NCBI GenBank assembly: GCA_014529385.2
Contig: CM043966.1
Location: 92,703,087 to 92,765,086, forward strand
Direction: 5' to 3'
Origin: Adiantum capillus-veneris
Lineage: Eukaryota; Streptophyta; Polypodiopsida; Polypodiales; Pteridaceae
Length of the DNA stretch: 62,000 bases
Notes under the pieces: model-generated
The model's input: only the letters and a program-made list of their open reading frames with translations
What the model was told of the DNA's origin: nothing
Databases searched by the model: none
In this document: piece after piece, positions 52,148 through 61,783 of the stretch
How positions within the stretch are numbered: the first letter of the stretch is position 1
How the letters are laid out: each line of letters begins with the position of its first letter
Made by a program: the position numbers and the translations under genes

Positions 52148-53460
52148 CCAATGAGCACTCAAGTTGGGAAACTAGACTAAAGTTAGCCACGGTGGGGCCA
52201 CGAGTGTAAATCACCTGATAACTGGCCGACATTGCATTTTTCGATGTGGTTCCAGTGGTGAATGATGGTCAGATGACCAATGTGAGTGCCATGGAAGCAT
52301 CTCCTAAAATTTAGAGAACTGCTATTTTGAGCCTGAAAATGTGTTCGCGTCATTACCTCCGGTATGACAAGGGGAACATTTTATTACTCTGCCGCGAAGT
52401 CAACTGGGCAACCAATCGGGAGATTTTTAGGCGGCAACCCCAAAACGGGAAATGGCTTGTAAACGCACCAAGTGGCACATTTCTGTGCACTTTCCTCATG
52501 CAAGAAGAAGTGGCACTGAATTTATACCTGGGAGGCTCGTTTGCAAGCTCTCTGTCACAGGTTAGGAGCTATGGAGTGCTTCCTTTCCCTCTTATGTACA
52601 GTGCGGTGCCATGAGTGATGCCCTGCACGCTACGCACTGCTCTCTCTCTCCCCTACGAGCAATTATGTTATGCCCCTCAAGTGGGTTTCTCATTTGACCA
52701 ATGTACAGTTGTGTGGGTTCATGCACGATTGCCAAGGCAAGAGCCTCTTGCACAGGTACTGGATTAGCTAGTGGCTAATCCCCCGCAGGTACTGGTGAAT
52801 TCGGAGAGGCTTCACGTGCGAAATCTCATCCGATTCAAAGGGCAAGTAGCCCTACAGGTGCAGGAGCTCGAGGACTTGCTACGGATGCGACCGGCACGCG
52901 AAACGGAGCCCGAAACAGGGAATTACAGCCTGCTGTGTATTTTTGCAGGTTTAGGGTTTCGGGCCTAAACGGTCCCTAATACACCCAGGAGGTTCGGGGA
53001 CGCGAAGGGGCCACTGTAGAGGTGATTTGGCGCATTTTCGGGGCAGAAAACAGAGAATTCAGCGTGCTGCAGATTCTCGCCAGGTTTTGCAAAGTGTCCG
53101 TATGCACCGGGAAAGTCATCTATTGCGTGAGGATACTGACTGTGAAGTGACCTAGTACAGTTATGCTGCCGAAATCGAGCCAGATCAGATGGAAATCAGC
53201 CCGGATTGTGCGGAACAGCTTGTAAGAAATCACAGGTTTTATTCCCTCTGTTAAAGAATAAAGAAATACCGAAAGGGGCGCCCACCTTTGGGGCCTACAG
53301 GTGTCGCTGTCTGCTTGGGAGCATTCTAGCTTCCTAGCCGTGCTTTTGTTTTGAAGTGTAATCCCATTCCCAGTTTCCTTTTAAGTCATTGCTTTGTGTC
53401 AAGTCAAGTGTTAGAGAATCGGGTGAAAGCTAACATCTACCACCCTACGGGCCGGTTTCA
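52148..53460 (+). repeat. 3' LTR of inserted gypsy element, right piece
   Basis: Continues the LTR cut at 46,354; matches 39,530-40,848 from GGCCA.TGAGCACTCAAG to the CA end. Frames 52327-52614 and 52771-52968 are the same LTR shadows as in the 5' LTR. The target-duplication remnant AACGG is at 52,143-52,147. Confidence 0.9.
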
Positions 53461-53465
53461 TGTGC
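53461..53465. repeat. Target-site duplication TGTGC, right copy
   Basis: Identical to 39,387-39,391. Confidence 0.92.
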
Positions 53466-54480
53466 TCATATTATCGGCAGTTCATTCCAAAATTTGCAGA
53501 GATAGCTTCTCCATTGCATGTGTTGACTCAAAAAGGGGGTTCCTTTTACTTGGGGACCGTCAAAGATTGCAGCTTTCAGACTCTCAAGGAAAAGTTGACA
53601 ACGGGACCAGTGTTGGCTTTGCGAGACTTACAAAATCCCTTTGAGGTTTACTATGATGCTTGTTGTCACAGTTTGGGAGCAGTCTTGATGCAGGAGGGCC
53701 ATGTCATAGCTTACGAGAGCAGGATGTTTTCACGTCCTGAACGGGTTGCAAAGATTTATGAGAAAGAGCTTTTGGCAGTTATCCATGCTCCTACACTAGC
53801 AACATTTTCTACGCAGAGCTGACGTTACTGTGTTCACCGATCATCAGAGTTTACGCTACTTCCTATCTAAGGAGGAGCTTTTGAAAAAGTAGATGCGGTG
53901 GGCTAATAATCTGTCACAGTTTCATTTCCACATCGTCCATGTTCATGGACAGAAGAATTTAGTGGCAGACGCGCTGTCTCGCAAGCCCTTGGTTCTGGCT
54001 ATTTTCGATTCATCACAAAAGCTTCGAGGATATGGTAGATCAGTACGCCACCGACGCCACCGATCCTGACTCTGCAGACATCTTTAACCGATTACAAAGT
54101 GGGGAGACAGTTGCAGGCTATTCCATACTGGATGGTTATCTGATGCGAAAAATGATGATGTGTGTTACACAGCCTTTGAGGGAAAAGGTTTTGACAGAGT
54201 GCCATTGTCCACCTTTTTCGGGCCACCGCGGCATAGATACAACTATGTAAGGTGTTGAGTGTTACTTCTATTGGCCGAGGCAGGATGAGGACGAGTTTGT
54301 TCGCAGTTGCTGAATATGCTAAAAGGTCAAGTTTGACGGGCATAAGGCACCAAGTCTCCTATAGCCTCTACCCATACCCTTGCATCCTTGGGAAAGCATC
54401 GCTACGGATTTTATTTTTGATCTTCCCAAGACGGTTAAGCCCGACTTTTCGATTACATGGTATGCTTGAGTCCATTGTTT
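53461..54480 (+). pseudogene. Polymerase end, RNase H and integrase start of the outermost gypsy element
   Basis: Starts CSYYRQFIPKFAEIASPLHV, continuing the text cut at 39,391. RNase H blocks: YYDACCHSLGAVLMQEG, YEKELLAVIHA, FTDHQSLRYFLS and LVADALSRKP, with frameshifts. The integrase zinc domain has TECHCPPFSGHRGID and a damaged C-x2-C (SC*ICAKRSS-like). The core ends near DFIFDLPKT. Several stops make it a dead copy. It is truncated at about 54,522. Confidence 0.9.
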
Positions 54481-54522
54481 CGGATAGAAATCCCTGATTC
54501 ACTAGTTTTTTTTTAGGGCAAT

Positions 54523-54558
54523 TGTCAGGTGCAGCGGAATTAAAATGGTGAAGATCTA
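54523..54558 (+). repeat. LTR start, interrupted by a LINE
   Basis: TGTCAGGTGCAGCGGAAT at 54523 matches the LTR at 26,781. The same LTR resumes after the LINE at 61,784 (TTTTACACTTCCACAAA) and runs off the window end. Confidence 0.8.
54542..54558. repeat. LINE target-site duplication, left copy
   Basis: AAAATGGTGAAGATCTA, repeated at 61,767-61,783 where its As merge with the poly(A) tail. Confidence 0.9.
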
Positions 54559-54660
54559 TCAGATTGCATCTACTCAAAACAATTCAGCACCTCTTCACAG
54601 GAGGAGAACGCGCGCGCGCTCGCTGCTGCTGTGCACTCTCGCTGCACCATCACCATCCAC

Positions 54661-54685
54661 AGCCCCCCCCCCCCCCCCCCCCCCC
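54661..54685. repeat. Poly(C) tract
   Basis: An uninterrupted C run of about 25 bases in the LINE 5' region. Others lie at about 54,801-54,816, 55,987-56,016 and 56,140-56,150. Such runs are prone to sequencing error, so frames crossing them are unreliable. Confidence 0.9.
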
Positions 54686-54975
54686 GTGCTGCCCGCTGCC
54701 CCCCCCCTCGGGCTGCCCTGCCCCAGCCAGCCAACCCTCAGCCCCTGCTGCCGCCGCACGCCCTCAACCCCAGCTTTTTCGCCGTTGGCCCGCCTTATCA
54801 CCCCCCCCCCCCCCCCGACTCGGCCCGTTCGCCCGTCAATTTGGGCTTTCCGCCTCGGTTACTCCCTGCAGATTCGGCACTCTCAGCATTTGTTTCAACT
54901 CCTTGGAGCAATGTTGGCGCGCCCTTTTGCAGCACCCTCCCGTTGTCCTCTCTTACGCCACAGCAGTAGACACAA

Positions 54976-55987
54976 ATGGAGGCTCCAGCTTCGCCACAGA
55001 GGGACTCGCCAGAAGCCCCCTCGCCCGACCCCGCTGAGAAACCATTCGACTTGCTCTCTCGCCTACAGAGCAAGCGAGCCTTGCTGCCAAGGTAGAGCGA
55101 TTGCAGGCGACCTCGGTCATCTGCAAGATTCTCGGCACCCGACCTAGCAGAGGAGAGCTGCGAGACCTTCTCCAGGCCCGCCTTCTCGCAGAGGTGGGAA
55201 AGATTTTGGATGTCCAGATTCTTCGACGGGGTTACTATCAGATCGAGTTTGAGTCCTCCGAGATGGCGTCCAAGGTCATAGCTATGAGTCCACTGGCCAT
55301 CCGAGCCTCACGTGCCCACTTTCGACAATGGCGACATGGTTTTGACCCAGCTTCGGATGTTCTAGTAGAGGAGGCAGACATCCCCATCTCAGTCTGCTTT
55401 CCGGGTTTACGGAGGGAGTACCTACCACTTCTTTCCAGGATCGGTTTCGCCATTGGGACTATCCTGGAGACACCTCGCACGACAGCATCAGTAGCTGCCA
55501 AGGCGGCTGGCATTCCCTCAGTTCGAGTTTTGGTCAGAGATACCCACACGCTCCCGAAGGTTATCCTTTTACCTCGGGTGAGTGGGGGTTGGTTTCGGCA
55601 GAATGTAGAGTACTCGGGCCTCCCGAACCAGTGCTTCATTTGCCGACAGATGGGCCATCTAGCGAAGGCCTGTCCACGGAGGAGGCCGTGACCTGCACCA
55701 CAGCCTCAGCCCCAACCCCATCCTGCCAGGGCTGGCCCGCAGCCACAGCCAACGGCACAGTGTACAGATGCAGAGCCACCCTGCGAGCCTGGGGCTCCAG
55801 CGGAGGAGGGGTGGCAACAAGCCCGTGGCCGCCGACGCCAGGGGCCACAGCGTCAGCCTGACACTCAGAGTGGCCCTCAGGTGCCTACTCAGCAGCAGTG
55901 GGTTCCCATGGGGAACCGTTTTGGTCCTCTCGAGCAGGAGGAGATCCCTGCGTCAGCCTCCACCTCCGCTTCTCCCTCGATAGCCGC

Positions 55988-56018
<31 letters not shown>

Positions 56019-56908
56019 GAGTTCCCCCCCTTTGCCTCATTCTCCCCGCCTTCTGCTCCCGTCGCCTCTCCACCTCGCCCCTCTACCTCTGTCTCCCCAT
56101 CCCGCCCCTCTTCTCCTCCACTCTCCCCAGCTCCCTCTCCCCCCCCCCCCCTCCTGCTCCAGTTCCTCAGTCGGCTCAGGAGACTGGTCCCTCTCCGGCG
56201 GCTAGGAGATCTCTTGGCAGCGCCTTTGCCACGAGTCGCCTAGCGCGAGAGGGTCAGCCCTTCTTGCGGCCCCCTCTGCAGATTCAGACATCCTCCCTTG
56301 CAGCCATCCCTCGTGGGCTGACGAGCATTGACATCAGACGCCGCTGGGACTTCTTCGACTACGGGTTCACTCGTTTTCTTGGCGATTCCGCAGCAGACCA
56401 TGAGGTAGCCTGTTTCAGGGTCCATGTTTTGTTCCTCGCCGCTAGGGGGACAGAGGCCCTGGACTCAGCAGTTGGTTTCTCCTTCCCCCTCTGTGGTAGG
56501 GCCAAGACAGGGTGGTCCCTTGACTCAATGGTGGGATGGTTGCATACACAGGTCTTAGAGTTCTCTCACCACATGGGAGAACTTGGAGTTACAGATATGC
56601 TGCAAACTTTGTGGCCATTGGCCAAGTTTGCGGTGACACCCTCAGACTCAGCAGGATGTAGGCACATTGTGGTGTACTTCTTTGCTGATACGCAGTGTTT
56701 GCCTTGCTATGTATACATTCATGAGGACTCCTGGACAGAGGAGGTTGCGTTACGTACAGCTCGCTCTGCTTGGGCTTGGGCTAGGCACTCACTGCAGTCA
56801 CGCCTATCTAGAGGACGCTCAGATGCGGATTACTCCCCATCCAAGCCTGCCTCGAAGATAGCCCGTCTTGCTGCTGCGGCAGCATCTGTTCTCTCTCGCT
56901 CCCCATGA
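54976..56908 (+). pseudogene. LINE ORF1 (RNA-binding protein) with extra C-terminal domain
   Basis: The probable start at 54976 reads MEAPASPQRDSPEAPSPDPA. After a frameshift near 55,068, frame 55101-55691 has an N-terminal domain like that of plant LINE ORF1 (GYYQIEFESSEMASKVIAMS, VLVEEADIPISVCFPGLRRE), then the knuckle CFICRQMGHLAKAC (55632-55673). A proline-rich, poly(C)-damaged stretch follows. From about 56,280 to 56,908 there is an open region of about 210 codons without known motif (WDFFDYGFTRFLGDSAADHE, YVYIHEDSWTEEVALRTARS). It ends in TGA at 56906-56908. Confidence 0.8.
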
Positions 56909-58380
56909 GGATCGTCTCATGGAACGTGCACGGACTAGGTGGGCCCCAGTTTCAGCGACAGCGGGGCCGATTGCGTTAGGAGTTTCAGCGTTGCCTTGTG
57001 GGAGGAGAGATTGATCTCCTTATGCTTCAGAAGCACCATTTGTGTGAGAGCCGCATTCGGCGTTGTGGTCAAATTTTGTGTGGACGTTATGATACCTTTT
57101 GGTCAGCTGCTTTTGGACCTGGAGGCATCCAGGGAGGGGTATGTATGACTATTGCGGACTCACTACAGCAGGCCATTGTGGGCAGAGGGATTATTGTGCC
57201 GGGCAGGGCTCAATGGATTACTATGCAGGTTCAGGGTGGCCTTGTGGGCTTCCTGAACATCTATGCGCCCAATGTGACGAGTGCTCGTGCAGAGTTTTGG
57301 TCACAGATTGCTGAGTCTTTGCTGCAGGCCAATCATTGGTGTATAGGAGGGGACTTCAACATGTTGGAGGACCCTTCTGACAGGATTGGTGGCAGCCATG
57401 CTACTGTGCATGGAGTCGAGTTGGCAGCTTGGGAGAGGTTTTGTATGACTTTGAGGGTCTCGGATACATGGGAGCACTCTGGTTTTGTGAGGCCCCCAGA
57501 CAGTCTTGCCTTCTCTAGATCGGACCGCAGAGTGGGAGGAGTGAATCTATCGCGGATAGATCGCTTCTACACCAGTGACCACTTCAGTGACATGGGGGGT
57601 TCAGTGGGCATCCTAGCAGGGACTTCCTTCTCGGACCATGCACCAGTGATCCTCACAGTGGCAGACAGGCAGAGGAGTGGGATCACGATGCTCCGCATCC
57701 CAGAGAGGGTCTTGTTGGACTCAACACTCAGAGAGAGGGTAGAGGCTCTCTGGACAGAGGGCATGGACAGACAGGATTCACCTGCAGTTAGAGTGGCCTC
57801 AGGCCTAGCTCAGCTTAGCCACTTTTTTCTCCAGGAGTCTCTAGCTCGCCAGGCTGTAGCGAGACAGGCGGAGCAGCATCTCAGACGGGGCATTGCTTCA
57901 CTACAGAGGATAAAGGAGCAGCATCCACACACTCCATGGTTGGAGGAGCAGTTACAGCAAGCTCGACAGGAGCTTGCTAGCACAAAGGAGAGGCGTCATG
58001 AGTTTGCCTTCCACCGATAGGCATCTCAGTGGACTCAGGTGGGTGACAAAGTGACTGGTGCTTTTTTTGAGACAGTGGGGCCTCGGCACTCGCATGCCAA
58101 GGTCAGTCAGTTGAGGAGGCCCGATGGGTCAGTTGCTTGTGAGCCCGAGGATATGCGTGCAGTCGCTACTGACTTTTACCGTGAGTTACTGTAGGCTGAG
58201 AGCGGCAGGATGCATGCAAGGAGCAGGTTTGGGCACAGATGCCATGTCTTGTGACAGAGGAGATGCGCCAGAGGCTAGAGATGCCACTTTAGCTTGAGGA
58301 GCTGCACACAGCTCTGAGGGCCCTCCCTCGTGGTAGCTGTCCAGGAGAGGATGGGTTGACTCCCAACTTTTTCTTGAAGT
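56905..58380 (+). pseudogene. LINE ORF2, endonuclease domain
   Basis: ATG at 56905 reads MRIVSWNVHGLGGPQ, the start of an AP-endonuclease-like domain. A stop at about 56,978 precedes the open frame 56998-58020. Motifs: LLMLQKHHLCES (the catalytic Glu of LQE is Lys here), IYAPN, GGDFNMLEDPSDR, SRIDRFY and SDHAPV. A coiled-coil linker follows (QHLRRGIASLQRIKEQHPHT), then ASQWTQVGDKVTGAFFE in frame after the stop at 58,018. It nicks target DNA in intact elements. Interrupted near 58,385. Confidence 0.9.
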
Positions 58381-58384
58381 TCCT

Positions 58385-58783
58385 CCTCCCAACCTCCCTT
58401 TATAGGTGGGCTCCTAGCCCCTTGCCCTAGACGGATCCCCTGTCCACACTGCCTAGCCCGGCCCTTAGCCGTAGTCCTTGCCTAGCCTAGTTCTTAGGGT
58501 ACAGGACCCGTGTCCTGACATTACTTCCCCCTTAAGGAAGAGTTTTCGTCCTCGAAAACACTAGTAACATCTTCTTAAGAATACTGGTGTTCTCTTTATT
58601 GACGTCCCATATGTGAGCCAGTATGACCGATAATTGGTGCAGTGAGGAGGTTCAATGAAACCAAGATGAATATCATGATTTTCAACATTGTTGTCCGTTT
58701 GCAACCACTTGGGTCTAAATGGTAACTCCATTTATAACTCACTTGAGTGCTGTAAAGAAGTAACCACAACTAAGAGTCACTAC
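58385..58783 (-). mobile_element. Ty3/gypsy 3'-end fragment inserted in the LINE
   Basis: On the minus strand the block reads the end of a pol gene (VFEDENSSLRGK then a stop), a polypurine tract (complement of 58521-58538, TTACTTCCCCCTTAAGGA) and the start of an LTR (TGTCAGGACACGGGTCC; plus-strand CCTGACA ends at 58,520). The LINE text before and after joins (NFFLKFL / YRDLLGPDLCSAF). Both ends are truncated. It may have arrived by end-joining and not by ordinary transposition. Confidence 0.7.
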
Positions 58784-59650
58784 AGGGACCTGCTTGGCCC
58801 AGATCTTTGTAGTGCTTTTCAGTACATTTTGCACACAGGAGTGATGCCTGACAGAATGAGTGAGGGCCTGATCTACCTCATTCCCAAGAAGGGTGGCTCC
58901 TTGGATGAGGTTCGACAGTGGCGCCCCATCACCATCCTTAACTCAGCCTACAAAATTCTTGCCAAGGCTCTGAGTTTGAGGATTCAGCCACTTTTAGAGA
59001 GCCTTATACATGGGACTCAGACAGGTTTTGTCAAGGAACGCAGTATCCTTGACAACATCTTTACTTTTTGGGAGGCTTCTGCCCTAGCACGGCTCCGTGG
59101 TGAGGACCTTGTGATTCTTCTTCTCGATTTTGAGAAGGCCTACGACCGAGTTGACTGGGACTTTCTATAGGGCACTCTTCGCAGGATGGGCTTCTCAGAT
59201 GCTTGGATCAGAGGGGTGTCAGCTTTGTACAGACAGGCTCACAATCAGGTGCTTTTGGCAGGGGGGAGAGGTGAGCGCTTCATGCTCACACGCTCGGTCA
59301 GACAGGGTAGTCCTCTCGCCCCCTTTCTCTTTCTGTTCTATGCAGAGGCGATGAGCAGATTTTTGGTGTCACAGTAGGTTGGTCTTCGGGGCTTAGCACT
59401 CCCTATTCGGGGAGAGGAGCTACTGGACGCTGAGTTTGCCGATGACTTAGCCTTGTACTTAGATGGCCAGGAGGCCAATCTTCACAGATGTGAGCAGGCT
59501 CTGAAGACCTTCTGTTGTGCATCGGGCGCACTGATCAATTGGAGAAAGACAGTGGCTTTCTCGGTTGGTAGTGCTCCTATGCCAGATTGGATGCCAGGAG
59601 AGGGTTTCAGGTGGATTCCCCCAGGGACTGCAGTTCGATACTTGGGTTGT
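58784..59650 (+). pseudogene. LINE ORF2, reverse transcriptase domain
   Basis: Blocks in order: GLIYLIPKKGGSLDEVRQWR, RPITILNSAYKILAKAL, GTQTGFVKERSILDNI, LLLDFEKAYDRVDWDFL (first catalytic Asp), TRSVRQGSPLAPFLFLFYAE, and AEFADDLALY with FADD at 59435-59446. INWRKTVAFSVG follows. Internal stops at about 59,167 and 59,375. It belongs to the plant LINE (L1-like) clade by motif content. Confidence 0.95.
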
Positions 59651-61625
59651 TAGGTTGGTTTGGACTTGTCTCCCGAGCAGCAGATTGCTCCTCTTCCCTT
59701 GTCCAGCAGGAGAAAGCTGTTACATTGGAGCTCATCACGTCTGTCGGCTGGCTGGTAGAGTAGTAGTTGCTAACCAGGTGCTGTTGGCGACTAAGTGGTA
59801 CATCACTTCCTGCTGGATCTTCTCGAGTTCTTGTATCAGCCAGGTAGAGAGGCTGATCAGGAACTTCCTTTGGTCAGGACGTGACACTCAGATGGCCCGA
59901 GCCAAGGTGGCTTGGTCGGTCATCACGCTTCCTTGTTCTCAGGGAGGGCTTGGGATCATTGATCCAGCACAGCACAGCACAGCAGAGCCCTTCTAGGGAA
60001 GTTCATAGTCAGAGGACTTCTTCCAGGTGAGGAGCCCTGGAAGGAGTTCTTGTTGCAGAGGCTTCGTGCCAGGGTGCCTCAGTCAGGAGGCCCTTGGCAA
60101 CCTTCGACCAGATGGATCTTTACAAAGATGCGCCGAGTTGGTTTGAGCAGGAGACTGGAGGACCGCTTCGCTGTGAGTTTGCTTCGTTCTTGGGAGCTCT
60201 TACGGCGTGGCCTGGAGCAGCGACAGCCGATGTGCACGGAAGAGCGCCTACGGCAGCCCCTCGTCTGGAACCCCATGGTTAGCACTTAGAGAGGCCACTT
60301 GGTTGGTAGTCGACCTCATGTTTCCTGGGGTCCCAGGTGACTGGCTAGAGTTCACAAGTTTGTCAGAGGAGGTACAGGGTTTCCAGCTGCAGGGCATGAG
60401 AGGGGTGCAGAGCATGTGTCAGGACATCTCAGAGTCAGTTCTTACTGAGTGGCTCACGCCTCTCGAGCCAGTAGCACCCCGGTGGATGGGAGCCTTCACA
60501 CGATTGGAGGTTCTCATTTCAGTCAGGGCCCGCTCAAAGACTGTCCCAACCCTGTTCTTCGAGCTTCAAGGTGGGGGACGATTACAACAAGTTGCAGTAG
60601 AGGCCCCGCAGGTAGCAGAGTGCTGTTTTCAGAGGGTCCGAGTTGTGGGCATCTGTGGGAGGACTTGCGTCATAGACCCTGACCCAGCAGCTCTTGAGAC
60701 TGGACACTAGAGGCTATGGGCTTGGGAGTGCTGTCCACTGGCACGAGTACAATGGGATCCTGGTGAGTGGCTATGGAGGGACCCCTTCTCTTTTGCAGAC
60801 CACCCAGGAGTCCCCTTCTTTCAGTACACTGTTCAGCTTGGACGTCATATACTTGCAGCACAGAGAGAGGCCCGCCCCGCACGTCATTGGCAGGAGGAGG
60901 GCCTCACAGTCGAGTTCTTGGCAACCTTTTGGCAGAGGCTATGGGACTCCAGACAGCCGAGGCGCGTCACTTTGTTCCAGTGGCTGGTTGCACACAGAGC
61001 TACAGCAGTAGGGAGCTGGCTTGTGCATAGTGGTCTCTCGGCCGCATGTGCAGCCTGTGACCAGTTGGTGAAGAGTCAGCGTCATTGTCTTTGGGACTGT
61101 CCCCCGGCCCAGCAGGTGTGGCTACGAGTTCTTCGGCTGATGCCTACTCTCTCCACGACTAGACAGTACACTTGGGGGGCAGCGGCTTGGTCCACTCTCA
61201 CGGGCCCGGCACTTCAGTTTGAGCTATCTTCCACCAACAGGATGATAGTGATACAGGGGGGACGTCCTACACTCCAGCCTGCCTACAGAGCTTACTCCAC
61301 AGGAGTGGTGCAGTGAGAGAGAGGAGTGTTGGGAGCTCATCAATGGCCTGACACTGTGGTTCATCTGGCGGGCCCGCTGTTCCCACATTTTTGAGGCCCG
61401 CTCTGTGCCGCCAGCAGAGACTGTTCGTGACTTTTGGCTAGAGCTGATCCATACTCTCAGAGGAGAGCTTGAGGGACTTCAGGGCAGCTCCGACCGCATG
61501 TGGGAGCGCCGCGAGGCTTTCCTTCGACTTTGGCGCCCTGGGCCTTTCTATACCATTGTCCAGGGTGTGCTCAGATGGCACTACCGACCACATGTGTGGC
61601 TCTTCCCTCCTCCCATCCCCTGATT
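59651..61625 (+). pseudogene. LINE ORF2, C-terminal region with zinc-binding domain
   Basis: Frameshifted text includes QVERLIRNFLWSGRDTQMAR and CSQGGLGIIDP, the segment after the polymerase. Frame 60918-61316 holds QWLVAHRATAVGSWLVHSGL and CAACDQLVKSQRHCLWDCP, the Cys/His cluster of the plant LINE zinc-binding domain. The end (ELINGLTLWFIWRARC, LRGELEGLQGSSDRMW) stops at 61,621. Short plus-strand frames in between are parts of it. Confidence 0.85.
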
Positions 61626-61770
61626 TAGCCTCATTGTACATATGTTGTTCTTTCATTGGGAGAGTCTCCCCATCATGTTTGTTGTAGCACTCTCTTGCAG
61701 AGGTGGTTGTAGCCCTACGGGCAGCTTTCATTAACTAAAAGAAGGATCTTTTTCTCGGAGAAAAAAAAAA
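61626..61770 (+). other. LINE 3' UTR and poly(A) tail
   Basis: A short UTR ending in A10 at 61761-61770, next to the target duplication. Confidence 0.85.
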
Positions 61771-61783
61771 TGGTGAAGATCTA

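Larger units (their letters stand above)
39392..53460 (+). mobile_element. Near-complete Ty3/gypsy element, itself carrying a nested element
   Basis: LTR 39392-40848; internal region 40849-46211 with gag, zinc knuckle, protease, reverse transcriptase, RNase H and integrase in order; LTR starting 46212 and, after an interruption by the element 46,355-52,142, continuing 52,148-53,460. Flanked by TGTGC. Minus the nested element, its length is about 8.3 kb. At least four frameshifts or stops and a 112-bp duplication in gag make it inactive. No chromodomain is seen after the integrase. Confidence 0.93.
38131..54522 (+). mobile_element. Outermost Ty3/gypsy element, decayed and split
   Basis: Internal region from the primer site through a short gag start (MPSGSRARGAVGG, 38,155) and a deletion directly into reverse transcriptase (38,650-39,391). 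It is then interrupted by the 14-kb insertion 39,392-53,460 and resumes at 53,461 with the rest of the polymerase, RNase H and the start of integrase. It ends without 3' LTR at about 54,522, where another LTR starts. Many stops and frameshifts show it is old. Confidence 0.85.
54559..61770 (+). mobile_element. LINE, about 7.2 kb, with poly(A) tail and target duplication
   Basis: A near full-length non-LTR retrotransposon: 5' region, ORF1 with CCHC knuckle, ORF2 with endonuclease, reverse transcriptase and zinc-binding end, 3' UTR and A10 tail (61761-61770). It is flanked by a 17-bp duplication. Several frameshifts and stops and an insertion of about 400 bp (about 58,385-58,783) make it inactive. 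It is much more GC-rich than its surroundings. Confidence 0.93.

Noticed and set aside
54545-55147. Proline-rich protein frames at the start of the LINE
   Set aside because: They arise from poly(C) runs; the frame with LINE-like text starts at 54976.
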